64,000 nt of DNA from Leucaena leucocephala. Lineage: Eukaryota > Streptophyta > Magnoliopsida > Fabales > Fabaceae. The translations under genes were made by a program, and so were the position numbers. The stretch lies in the NCBI GenBank assembly GCA_037074615.1, contig JAYWLJ010000068.1, forward strand, positions 248,001-312,000, read 5' to 3'. The notes under the pieces are model-generated. The model was not told the DNA's origin. It searched no databases and worked only from the letters and a program-made list of their open reading frames with translations. Positions 36,456-49,025 of the stretch are shown in pieces (within the stretch, counting starts at the first letter, position 1; the number at the start of each line of letters is the position of its first letter).

Positions 36456-39400
36456 TGTAAATCTGATGCGTTTATGAATTTTTCATTCGCTTCACTTCAA
36501 TAGCTGAAAATTATATTAATATTATACTCAAAGATGTCCATAGTCTTTTAAATAAAATCCCCTCTCCCAATTATCTTGGTTAGACTTTTTGAACCAAGCT
36601 AGTTCTGTCTCTTACAAATATATATATATATATATATATATAGCTATTATATTTTAGTAATTATTTCATTTTATTTTTTAAAAAATAGCAAAAAAATATT
36701 ATTTTTCTTTCTCTCTTTCTCGGCCAAAGTAAAAGCCTCGTTTATTCACACCACTATTAAAGTGTGTGCGCACTCAATATAAGACCTAAATATGGCTTTA
36801 GGTTTAGTAGATTCTCATCTTGACATTATGCCATGTGATCATTATAGTCTTGAACATCTAATATCTGTTTAACTTCTTTTCATGGGATTTCCCAAAATTA
36901 ATATAGCCTTTTTACAAGCAAAACATAAGATTCTATAGGAAACAAAATCATAATCATATAATAACATGTGAGTTTGATTGTTATCTTCAAATATATCCTC
37001 ACTCATGTTCTTATAATAAGTACATATATTATATAATATAACATGTTTTTGTTTGAAATTACTTTGTTCAACTTCATGTTTCTGACTAATTATAAAACTT
37101 TCTAACTCATCAACCAAACTTGTTTAACTAATAATTTTAATTTAGGAAAATTTTGAGGATTTTGTAAGAAATAGTTAATTTTAATTAATTTGTTAATTTA
37201 TATAAAATAGCTAATTTTGAAGCTTATAAAAAGTAGCTGAAGGAGGACATTATGTGTGCCATGTTCTCACGACATTTGGAGTAATATAAGCTATGCATGC
37301 GTTATAGATGATGTGATTTGCTATAAAGTTTATAATGATATATTCACACGCAGATGGTAAGTTAAATAATTTTTTTAATTTATGTTCTTGTATAGATTTG
37401 TAGTCAGATTTTAAAAACATGACTTGTGGAAAACTCCTAATAAATTTGTCTTATTAGATTCAACAATATAAATTTAATATATTTACGCGATATTAAAAAA
37501 ACAAATTCGTTCTCCCAACGGCTTCAACAATACTTGACTCTAAATTAGGATAAATATTGATAATAAATATAAAATTTATTTATTAATTTTATCAACTCTT
37601 TTATAAATTATTCTAATTGATATTCTTTTAACATTAAACAAGTAAAATAATAGATGGTGAAGTTGAAGAAGATGATCATGATACTTTAAAAAAAATATGT
37701 TATTATAGCTAATTTAACCCATTTATTTTATCTAATTAAATTAGTTAAATATACCATATATTTAAGATCGAATGAGTACTATATAATATAAGATATAAAA
37801 TATGGTTGTACCAATATAAAGTTATCTAACAATATAAAGTCTCGTTATATCTTTTAGAGTCTCGAGTTCCAGTGTTAGAAGGGTAAACGCAAATCTTAAA
37901 ATCATATTAGTTGATTGTTCAAATACATGGTAATATAATAAAATACGAATTGATGGGTAATATTTTTTGTGTTTATAAATAAAAGTTTATACGGATTTGA
38001 CACCGATCTTCACTAAAATTAAAGCATGGTCACATAATTCAGATAACACTTATAAAAAATTTATGATATCGCTTATCAAATGAGTTCTTATAATATTATC
38101 ATAGGAAATTAAATTTATATCTTTATAAGATATAAATTTATTGTTTACTGTATGATAACTCCCAATGAGTAGTGGTTGATACTTGATAGTATTAAACGAG
38201 TGCTGGTGTACTGTTGTTGTGTGTTACATTGGGCCATTTGGGGGATTGTGTGATTTGGTTTGGGAGGAGGAGTGGAGTTTGGGTCAAGTGTCAGTAATGA
38301 ACAAGTCTGAGCTCCCCAATGGTCTACTCCATTCCCAAGTCCCAACCAACAATGGTGCGATAAGTAGGATTTTTTTTTTTAATATAGCTATATGATTAAT
38401 TCTTATTTAAATATTCTCAGATATAATTAAAAATAAATTTTTAAAAAACGTTTCTAGCACTTTATATTTAAATAATCAAAGCCTTTTATATGAATACCAA
38501 TGCCATTATTGGCGATAAGTAGGAAAATTCTAACGGGGGAGAAAATTACTTAAAAAGCCTCGAATTTATACTCATACGTACTTGTAGTCTGTGGTCGAAT
38601 TTAGACAAAGTCTATTTTCATGATTAATATCGTTGTCCAATACAACAAGTTGGGAATTCATAATTAAACAATATCGCACATCAGTGAGTGGGGGGACTTT
38701 GAAAATAAGAGTGACCCCCCACCCTATAATTGGCAAGCCAGTCAGCTTCTTCTCTTTGTATGTAATCTCCCAATTAAACATTCCAACGCATCATCACTAT
38801 CGTAACCCATCTTGGATTTCTTTTCTTATCTCAACCACATCCTATCTCTTTTTATCTTTAACTTCCACTAAAAGAATGATTTCTACAATTTTTACTTGTA
38901 ATAATACCGCAAAACAAACCTTAATATTCCATAAGCGGGTCAGTTTAGATTATTGTACTGTATCAACTATCAAATCTTTAGATAGATTATATTGTTTACT
39001 AAAATATTTTACTAAACAACTTCATCTAATTTTCTATTTTTAATGACCCAATTTGTACTTAATTAGTAATAATATTATAGATTTTTAATATTAAACTAAT
39101 TTTAACTATTTTTTTAATTTATAGAAAGGGATTAATAGGTTTTTAATTATAGACTTATAGTAAGGATTGAGAGGTGTAAAACATAACATTCTCACTTTTT
39201 TACAAATAAACACTGAAAAAGAATTACCGATAAATCAAGCAGACGCGCTATCTCAGAGTTGAAATAAGTTAAATGAAAAAAAATCATTTCAAAATAATTT
39301 ATTTTAATTAAAAAACAATAATTAAATATGATGTGATAATACCTGATATCAAGATATTGAAAATCACATGCAGAGTGTTTTTTTTTTTAGAAATTAGGCA

Positions 39401-40880
39401 ATATCCCTTCATTAGGAGACTAATTATCTCAAGGCGTATATATTATTAAAGTAAATTTTGTCTATTCTAATAATTTTTTTTTTCATGCATACAAATATAT
39501 AATATTATGTTTAAAGTATATAATTATCTACTAAAAATACTAAGATTTGTTCGGTGAATATAGAGGGTTTTGTTTTGTTATAATTTTTTTTTGAAAAGAG
39601 GTTGGGCTCATGATCTAAGGGTACAATAAAATCTACTTTCCTCCTAAGTGATACCAATGTCGGGCAGGACGAACTATCTATTACCCTCAAACATAAAATT
39701 AGACACCCAATAATTAGGATGTATTTCTAAATGCACGACTATAATCATAATAAAATAATATTATTTAAAGATTGAACATGTTCGATATGTTCAGATATCT
39801 CACCCCTTCACTAGTTGACCTTAATATCGGTGGTGAACATAGAGAGTTGGGTGAAGCCAGGAGGAGTCACGAGCAAGTTGGCCAACCAAATGGACCTACC
39901 ATGGCTCCAATTTTTCCACGCCTTCTTTTCTTTTCATGCTTATCTGAGCCTAACAGCCCAACACCACTTCACATGATTCCATTCTCTTGACAAAGTCTTC
40001 ATCTTCATCAGTGGTTAACCACCTCAAGCCTAATTTGAAATTCCTCACCACTTGTCAAGTGCTCTATCAGCATAGGCTCCACCCGTGACCAAACACACAC
40101 CTTCCTTCCTTCCATCCTTCTTCTTCCAACTTACAAATTACGTACCCTTCATTGCCCTCTTGATAAGCTAGGGAATTCAGTTCTCACCATTATTGTGTTT
40201 GTTTCAATTTCACTTTTTGATTCCTTTTTTTTAAAAAAAGGGGCTGGTTCAAAAACAGTAATTTTGTCACTTATCAATTCATCAATAATGCATCTTTGAG
40301 TTGCCTTGCAAGTTCAGTATCCACCTAACTTCAAAAACATTATTATTTGAGACTCGCATTACTAAAAGTTTCTCATATACATGTTAACGGAATCGACAAT
40401 TATTAGCTGGGAATCTCTAATCTCTAACTAGAAAATTAAAGTCAAACAAATAAACCTTAATTATTCAATATAACTCTCATGCTAGCTAGGCTTGGTCTGG
40501 TCATGAAGCAACAGGACATGTCTTTGTGTTAGCTACCTTCCAATTTTAGTTATTGAACAATCTCTAACTCTAACTGCACTATGCAACCTTTTTTTTTTTT
40601 CTTCTTGCGTTTATACTTTATTTACAAGTAAATAAATTAGAAATAAAACACGCGCACACACACTGACACACCTATTATTTTTCTAGTCATTTATCTTTTC
40701 TCCTTCAAATCTTTTCTGTTTAACACTGAAAACTGTAACGAGACGTAAACAACGCATGAATATTTAAAAATTATCCTTGCAAATCATGAATTTTCGAGGC
40801 GTATGGTAACAAGTCTACCGAAAATTTTGATGAACTAACCCAAAAGCTCCCGTCGGTTTCTTTCTGATCTGTTTTCTTCT
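36456..40880. other. Gene-poor AT-rich intergenic region
   Basis: Mostly A/T-rich DNA. The block at about 37980-38090 (GGATTTGACACCGATCTTC and following text) is loosely similar to about 25860-25950 (AGATTTGACATGGGTCTC), suggesting another old dispersed repeat. An open frame of 136 codons at 38633-39043 has no recognisable motif and I do not call it a gene. No RNA gene seen. Confidence 0.5.
36617..36643. repeat. (AT)n microsatellite
   Basis: An uninterrupted AT dinucleotide run of about 13 units. Confidence 0.9.
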
Positions 40881-41351
40881 ATTTAATTCCTCTCTCTCTC
40901 TGGCCCCTTCTTCTCAATATACGACAACGAGCACCTTAATTTTCTTCACGTTCCTTCATTCCTCCCTCAAACCTTTCCCTCTCGCTCTCTTTCTCTTCCT
41001 CTCTTACACTTTTCTTCTTCACGCAACGGTGGAATAACTCGGCTACTACTCCGATTCCGTTTCCCTCGAAGTTTGTTCTGAACTTCGCGGAATCTTTCGT
41101 CTCGCTACTTCAGATAATCATCTCTCTTCGCTGTTATCCGATGGCGACATCACACTGATTCCTTATTGGAATTGAATTCTATCCATTTCGCAATCAATGA
41201 GCCGGCTCGACATTTATTCAAGCTTTAGTTCAAGTAGATCTCTTATTTTTCCACCCTGAATACCAAATCTGAAAAAAACAGAGTACACACTTTTCCTTCA
41301 CTTTCTCTCATTCCCGAAAGACTCCGATTCCAGGGAATATTGATTCCGGAA
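40881..41351 (+). promoter_or_regulatory. Pyrimidine-rich 5' UTR/promoter of the pectin acetylesterase
   Basis: Long CT-rich tracts (TCTCTCTCTCT, CCCTCTCGCTCTC, TTCCTCTCTTACAC) lead up to the ATG at 41352. CT-rich leaders of this kind are common around plant transcription starts. No classical TATA box could be assigned with confidence. Confidence 0.45.
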
Positions 41352-44300
41352 ATGGAATCCGTCGTCGTTTTGGCATTGTTCGCTTTTCTTACATTTGCGC
41401 CATGGCGCGTACTCTCGGAAGAGAGGCTTCTAGTGAATATGACTTTGTCTCGAAGCGCTCGAGCTCTTGGCGCTCGTAAGCTCTGGACCTTCTTTTCCCC
41501 CTATTTAACTCCTCAAATTTTATTTTACGAAATAAATCAACACGCACTAATTATTTTGTTTCAAAATAACATTTGTAGTTTGTTTGGATGGGAGTTTACC
41601 GGCGTATCATTTTCACAGAGGATTCGGCGCCGGAGCCTACAACTGGCTTTTACAGTTCGAGGTACGCCGAACTTTTCTCTTTTCAGGTTCTTTTTTTTTC
41701 CTTCAGGCCAAAAAATATTCCCCTTCTTTTTTTCCTTTTTATAGAATTTATATTATATTAATAAATAAATTATATCTTGATTATTAGTACTTAGAAGAAA
41801 ATGTAGGAGATGCTGCCGCAAATTTTTAACATTTAATTTAACAAGAGAAACATAAAAATCACACCACTCGGTTACATGTTTGTAAATGGAATTGAATTCT
41901 TCTAAAAAGTAGTTAGACTATAAATTTTAAAATAAGAAAAAATTGAAAATATTAGCTAAACAAGTATCCATATCCTTTGAGAAGCTAAATTGCGGCAAAA
42001 GTAATAGGAGTAACAGTTTGGCACTGGAGGGAGATAGAATTATTTGCACTTTTGCAGTCTCTCTCGTGTGAAAAAGTAATGGCGGTGTGTAATTTTTGGG
42101 GCGAGTAATGATGATTGGTTGGTTTCGAAATTCTATACGACAACAACTCTTATGTAGTCTTTCTGGACTTTCAGCGCGCGCACTCACTCTTTTCATAAAT
42201 GGAATTTGGGGTTTCGTTTCCGCGCGGCCGATCTAAATCCCGATGACGTAGTCACTTTCAATTGGTTGTTGAGTAGTAATTTTCTAACGTGATTAACCAA
42301 CGCAGGTTAGGAATAAATGCATTGCACTTCATTTATTTTGGTGAGTAGTAATTTTATAACGTGATTAACCAACTCAAGTTAGGAATAAATGCATTGCACT
42401 TCATTTATTTTGGTGAGTAGTAATTTTATAACGTGATTAACCAGAAAATATAGTAAACATATTTAATGCTTGAAAGCCTGACCTTTAACAAGTTCGAATA
42501 TTCAAATGATGTTTGGTTCGTATATTTTTAAGTCTAAAAAATAAATGTAATTTTCATATATTTTGTATATTCTGCATAATTTTAATTTCAATTAACAAAT
42601 GTTAAGATTCAGAATTTTGGTCCATTCTTAACTCAGCATGATTTCTGGTATGCTCGGTAACGAACGTTTTTTTCCTAATGCTGCAACAGTTGTATAATTT
42701 GTTAACATGCTTATAGAAAATAATAAAATAAAATTTTTAATTTAATATTTTTCAAATACACGAGGGCACTTTATAGGAGTACCAACTGGCAACATGTGAC
42801 AACACCGTGTCTTCTCTTCAGCTAATCAAGATTCTGGACGACAGATTAATTCTAACTACTAGAGTAGTATGAACTTTGGGTAGAATTGTTACTTAGGGCC
42901 TGTTTGGCATAGTATTTTGGAATTAATTTTGGAGCAAAATCTCGGTTTGAAAAAATTTCACATAAACATCAATTTTTGTCCAGAATTGATTTTGGAACAA
43001 AACCTCGGTTTACAAAATTTTTTGCCAAACAGCCATTTTCATCCAAAATTGATTTTGGGCAAAACCTCGGTTTGAAACCATGGTTTTGAAGAAACTATTT
43101 TTCAATAGATTTTGGAACTGTAAAAGAGCTTATAGATTATCTAATTACTATTTTACCCATATTTTTTTCTTATACTCTCACTCCTCTCTCCTCTCTCTCT
43201 CCTCTCTCCTCTCTCTCCTCTCTCTCTCCTCTCTCCTCTCTCTCTCCTCTCTCTCTCCTCTCTCATACTTTAATCAAATCATACTATTTTTAGTAATTTA
43301 TTAATATAAAAAGTGATTCTACTATTAATCATCCAAACATCTCTATTTGCAAAATCTATTCTTCTCATAATCTATTCTTCCCAAAATCTATTCTCCATAA
43401 TCTATTCTTCCTAAAATCTATTCTTTCCAGAATCTATTCTCCCAGAATCTATTCCCCAGAATCTATTCTCCCCAGAATCTATTCTCCAAAAGCTAATCCA
43501 AACACACCCTTATAGTTTATAAATAGGAGTATAGCTTCTTCTATATTTAGCAGTATTTATATTGATAATTACAGGCCTTTTCTTTCTTTTTTAAGTATGT
43601 TAAATATATTATTTTTATCTAAAATTGTACTCCTACATATTAATTTTATTTTTTTTTTGTTTTTGATCTTTCAAATTTTCATCTTTTCATTTTAAAGTTC
43701 TGTTAAGAAAACTATATATAAAAATTTCAGATTCGTTAAATAAATATGAACGAGTGCGATTTCTTACAAATTGTCTGAAAAAAATAATCTAAAATAAATT
43801 CAAAAGACATTCCTGATACTAACACATAGGAATAGAATTTCTGAAATCTTTCATAGGTTGTTCAAGTTTGTTTAAATTATACATACTCATTGTAACTACT
43901 TTAACGTGCACTTGAAGATAGAGCAAGGGTAGATATATAGACCAATGAAGTGGGGCGATGGAGAATAAAGTCTATTCATTTCATACCAAGCTTTAAATAG
44001 AAGCAAAGACACCAAATAATGAAATATGGCGGTTCAGATATAGTTAGTCTGGTCCTGTGGGTCATAAACTATACTTGAAGAAATCGAATGTGCATGATAC
44101 CAGTCCATAATAAAGGCACGTTTACTATTAAGAATATACGATAATAAAGGACAGAAATATTTTTACCCTCTTTAAATAAAATTTCTTATTTATTTATTTT
44201 TCTTTTAGCAGTATCTCTTAAAACTTAAATACAAAATAATCATTTTTCTTTATTTCTAGCATTTGGAAAACACTTATATAAAAATAGTGATATACAGAAT

Positions 44301-47300
44301 GAATTCGGGTAAATTTAGTTGTGAGAATTTACATTTATTGCATTATTCTCTTCTGAATATATTAATGTTTAACTGTAAGGGAAAATAAAAATAAAAATCT
44401 AAGGTGAGACAAAAAGTGGTGCCATGAATAATCATTAATAGTGAAGTTGGTGAACACATGGCGCATACCAGGGAGGCGGGTGGTGCAATGACGTGGAATC
44501 ATGCGCGGAGAGAGCAAAGACTCGCAGGGGTTCAACTCGCTACATGACCAAGTTGGAGGTCTTCTCTGGCATCTTAAGTAACAATGCCTCCCTCAACCCA
44601 GGTACACTTATATTTTAATTATGATCGAAATATCTATGAAATCTCAGGTTCATTTTTAATTTAACAATGTATTTAAATAATTATCGAATCTCCTAATAAA
44701 TATATTTTTAATTATATTTTACAACCTTAATTAATAATAGTTTATTTCTTTTTCAATAACTATCAATACTAGAAAGAATGGTCACGGATAAAAAAGAATC
44801 CATATTTCTGATTCTGCAGTCACATTGAGGGGGTTAAAAACCATGTTCGTTTCACGTGCTCTTCTAGGAGATCTATACTTCTATGTAGCTGTGTGTTTTC
44901 TCCTCCAAACAGCTTTCCAGTTTTGTTTGTTTCCCTTGTCCTGTCCTTACTAGCTTCTGGGCTATTAAATGCTCTTTTCTAATAATATTCAAAATAAACT
45001 ATAATTATTTTTAACAATAATTATTAAGATCAATTTTTAGGATAATAATTATTAAATTAAAAAAATCCAATTAAAACATCTTAAATGCCCAGTTTCTTTT
45101 ATAGATCAATTAAAATCAATTAAAATTAAAAATTTATCAATATTTATTTTTCATAATAATATCTTGCATAATTAAGTGTTCTATAGAGAATGTGCTAATA
45201 AGACAATCATATTTAGATCAAGTGGGAGGAAATTGATACCCTTTAAAGTAAGATAAGTACAGTTATTATTTTGGTATAATAATACTTAAATTTGATCTTA
45301 TCGTATCATTATCCCATATTTTTTTAAAGGGATTGAGAAGGTTTTTTCTGTGTTGAATTTGGATATGTACAGATTTCTACAATTGGAACCGTGTTAAGAT
45401 TAGATATTGTGATGGAGGCTCTTTCACGGGAGATGCCTTGTTCAACAATGGGGTAACTGTCTCTCTTTCCCCTTCTTTCTCTTATACCCCTTCCATTTTG
45501 ATTTATGAAAAAAAAGGTCCTATAAATTGAAACAGAGAGAGCATTTAATTTGTTTCTCTGTCAATTAAATCATGAAAGCTAAGACAATAATGTAGTGACT
45601 TTTGGTGCATATGCATGGGAAATTTCACCCCAGACAACATTGCTCTATTTCAAAGGACAAAAGATTTGGGAAGCAATCATTCGTGACCTACTGCCTAAAG
45701 GTTTGGGCAAGGCACGCAAGGTATACTATGTTTCCTCATCACTTTCTGCATATTTCTTCAAGGCATCTAACCATATTTTAATTCTCAAAAGCTTTTATAT
45801 CTACTAGACATGTTTTTCTAAATTAGTAGGATATATGAAGAATAAGTTACTATTTTGTTCATTCTCGTGACCTCACTTACCTATTATGTGTGCTTGTGTA
45901 GGCTTTGCTTTCAGGTTGTTCAGCAGGGGGTTTAGCGACATTTCATCACTGTGATAACTTCGCTAGTTATTTACCAAAGAATGCTAGTGTTAAATGCTTG
46001 AGTGATGCTGGCTTCTTTCTTGACGGGTAAGTCCAATTAAAGCTCTTTTCATCTGCATTAAATTACTTCAATATCCTGTTTTTAACATTTTCTTCCTAAT
46101 TACGTGGGTGCAGGAGAGATATTGCTCTGAACCACACTATGAGGTACTTCTTCAAAAGCCTTGTTTTATTGCAGGTAAACCTCTCATACATCACTCTTTG
46201 AGGATCTCATTTGCAGTGTGTTACTTGATCATTTTAAAATATTTTTTTATTTCTTTTCTCAAATGAAATTAACCTACAAGATAAAAGAAGGTGGAAAGAT
46301 GGGGGTTATCTTACTTTACACTTTGTTCCACAGGGGATAGAGCGGAATCTAAACAGAAACTGCACGAGGTCCCTGTTCTTTCCAGACTTGGTAAATTTTC
46401 TTGATGAACTGGGATCATTAACTCGGAAAATTCACAGTTTTCTCAGTGCAAGATTTTGATTTGTCTTATGTTTTCATGCAGTGCTTCTTTCCTCAGTATG
46501 TATTTAAATACATAACTACACCATATTTCATCTTGAACTCTGCTTATGATGTATTCCAAGTAAGAATTTCTGACACTTACCTCGTGATCTTATCGCTAAA
46601 ACCTACGAATTGCGATGAATGGATATAACTTGATCTGCCGACAGTTTCACCACATATTGGTCCCACCTTCTTCTGATTTGAGAGGACACTGGAATCACTG
46701 CAAGATAAACCCAGCAGCATGCACTCCAGACCAAATTGACGTACTGCAAGGTTGTTTTTTTTCATTTATTAACTATGTTGTCTGCTCTATTCGTGTTCAA
46801 AGTTCATGCTCCTCTTCTCAGTAAGTAAAATTGATTTTTACTGACTGTTAACTCATTGTACGTTTTCAGGCTTTAGGCGCCACATGCTTGCAGTTTTGAG
46901 ACCATTCTATATATTTTCAAGAAGAGGGGGAATGTTCATTAATTCATGCTTTGCTCATTGCCAAAGCGAATCCCAAGATACATGGTTTGGAGACGATTCC
47001 CCAAAAATAAACGACAAGGTACCGACCTTGATCCTTGATAGAGAGACATGATGACAAATTTGTTCCTAGTATGTGATTTTTTTTTTTAAGTTGCTTGTTA
47101 ATTTACAGTTACTGCATACAAGTAAACTAGCTTCTGATCGCTTGTTAAGCTAAGCGTGTGCTTGGTAATACTAGACGAGATTTTGAACTAAATACTACTC
47201 CAAGAATAATAGTCCATTGCATTTGTTATTGAAATACTATTCCAAGTCTGATTTTTGCATATTTTTTTCAAAGATTTTGATGAACTTATGTGTAAAATAA

Positions 47301-47677
47301 TTTTTGGGTTTTCAGCAGTGTTTTTATTTTTCTTGTTTGGGTGAAAGCAGAGTTTTTCTTCTTAATAACACGTTGAACTGCTCTTTTACAGACTATTGCG
47401 GAAACAGTTGGAGATTGGTATTTCGGTAGAGACAGAACCAAAAAAATAGACTGTGCATATCCATGCGATAAAACTTGTCATAATCTTATACCGGAGGCTC
47501 AGGCAAATCATTTGATTTCAAATTATGTTTTTTATTAAAAATTTAATAACAACAATTTAGTGTTCTTTCTTCTGATTCATTTCGGGTGATATTTTGGAAC
47601 CTTAAAATGTCCATTTATGTGATCTGATTCAAGTTAAAATGTTGCAGGTTGATGAAAAGATTGGAGTGAAGATTTAG
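41352..47677 (+). CDS. Pectin acetylesterase (CE13 / NOTUM-like family)
   Basis: Removes acetyl groups from pectin in the cell wall. Thirteen exons: 41352-41475, 41579-41661, 44472-44601, 45373-45452, 45634-45720, 45902-46026, 46114-46174, 46334-46390, 46482-46559, 46645-46750, 46870-47018, 47392-47502, 47648-47677; total 1221 nt (406 aa plus stop), normal for the family. A signal peptide (MESVVVLALFAFLTFAPW) fits secretion. Conserved text includes LCLDGSLPAYHFHRGFGAG, GGGWCND, RYCDGGSF and the nucleophile elbow GCSAGG (exon 6). The probable catalytic Asp is in NSAYDVFQ (exon 9) and the His in SCFAHCQ (exon 11). Many cysteines near the C-terminus (CAYPCDKTC) are typical. The last intron seems to use a GC-AG border; without it the protein would end about a dozen residues after EAQ. 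Intron 2 is 2.8 kb and carries repeats. The start is the first in-frame ATG. Confidence 0.94.
42271..42443. repeat. 72-bp tandem repeat, 2.4 copies, in pectin acetylesterase intron 2
   Basis: Units at 42271-42342 and 42343-42414 and a partial unit at 42415-42443 all start GAGTAGTAATTTT. The units differ at only a few bases, so the duplication is recent. Confidence 0.92.
42893..43512. mobile_element. MITE-like element with imperfect TIRs in pectin acetylesterase intron 2
   Basis: The left end is TTAGGGCCTGTTTGGCATAG; the reverse complement of the right end is TAAGGGTGTGTTTGGATTAG. The left half holds about 2.7 copies of a roughly 60-bp unit containing AAAACCTCGGTTT. The middle has a CTCTCTCC microsatellite (about 43180-43265), and the right half holds many copies of AGAATCTATTCTCC-like text. 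No ORF of interest and no clear target-site duplication. Confidence 0.65.
43180..43265. repeat. CT-rich microsatellite
   Basis: A run of CTCTCTCC/CTCCTCT units inside the MITE-like element; a pure pyrimidine strand of about 85 bases. Confidence 0.85.
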
Positions 47678-48621
47678 CTTCAAGCTTCTCTGTAGTATAT
47701 CACAGAGAAGATCTGATTGATTCAAGTTGAAATGTCGGAGAAGTGAGATGGGGAATCTTGAAGGAGTTTAGTTAGAGATCGATGCAAGCATAAAGTGATA
47801 CAGATAGCAAATTCTTTGACAGAACCAGGAATAGAAGATAGAAAAGCAATAGAGAGCTAGAAGTATAGCTTTTAGTGATTATTATTCAATCAGCAGACAG
47901 ACACATTATATTATTATATTCTTTGCTTATTATTTTGTCAGTCTCTTAATAAATTACCCCTTCACTATTGTTTCTCCAATTACCCTTCTTTTTCTTGAAT
48001 TAGAGCTTTTGTCTAAGCTCCCTCAATACATCCAAGTATATGGGGAAACTGGTCATCATACCAAACCAATCATGCAATAAGTTATTGAGTTTAATGTGAT
48101 GCTGTAATAAACATGTAGTTATTGAGTTTTGAACTTGTGTATGTTGAAAGTTGACCAGAATTACACTCATATTGAGGGGGAAGAGAGCATCTGACGCAGT
48201 TCGAAGCACAGCAGTCACAATTGATGTATTAGCTATAATTTTCCCTTAAATACATGTAAAATTTTTATTTCTTAGTTGATAATTAACTTTCTAATCTGAT
48301 GTTTTAAAATATAACTCCTCTAATTTGATCTTTTAATCATTTCCCCTCAATTACTTTCGCTTATATGGAAGACTAAATTAAAAAAATAAATTCTAAAACC
48401 TTGAGAATAATAAAAAAATTATGTAGAAAAAAGTTAATAAAAGATGAATTGAAAAAGTTACTTTTACAATGATGATAAGGGAAATGGTTGACCGCCTCTC
48501 TCCCCCCCAAAAGTACAATAAAATAAAGGACAGTCAAACAGTAAAATGATGATTTTCTTTATATTCAAATTTTGGAAGCATTACATTTTTTCTTCTAATA
48601 TTTTCCTAATAACTACTTTCC

Positions 48622-48656
<35 letters not shown>

Positions 48657-49025
48657 ATGCATCTATATTATTCAATAAATAAATTTTTTAAAAAAATAAT
48701 ATTAATTTATAATAAATTTAATGAAATTAACTATATCACTAATTTTTATAATTTTAGTAAAATAGTTAAAAAATGTCTTGTATTTGAGATGAAATAGCTA
48801 AGATTGGGGAGGTACCTGCCACCATCTTTAGTAACGGCGTCTCCTAAAGGACAAATTGTGTAATTTGACAATAAAGAAATCACGCCTCACAGGCCATATC
48901 CTTCTCTCCGCCGAAGACTCGTCCTCTAAACCTTCACCATCTGTCCTGGAACACCTCGTGCCACCTGCACCCAAGGTCAGAACCACCAATACCCCGTCTC
49001 ATGAAATTACCAGAACACCCTTCCC
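47678..49025. other. Intergenic region between pectin acetylesterase and TPP2
   Basis: Begins with the probable pectin acetylesterase 3' UTR and ends with the TPP2 promoter and 5' UTR (about 48820-49025, GC-richer). In between is AT-rich DNA with a (TTA)n microsatellite at 48621-48653. No other gene is supported. Confidence 0.55.
48621..48653. repeat. (TTA)n microsatellite
   Basis: About eleven consecutive ATT/TTA triplets upstream of TPP2. Confidence 0.9.

Noticed and set aside
38633..39043. 136-codon plus-strand frame
   Set aside because: No recognisable domain, AT-driven composition, no supporting promoter or splice context; likely chance.
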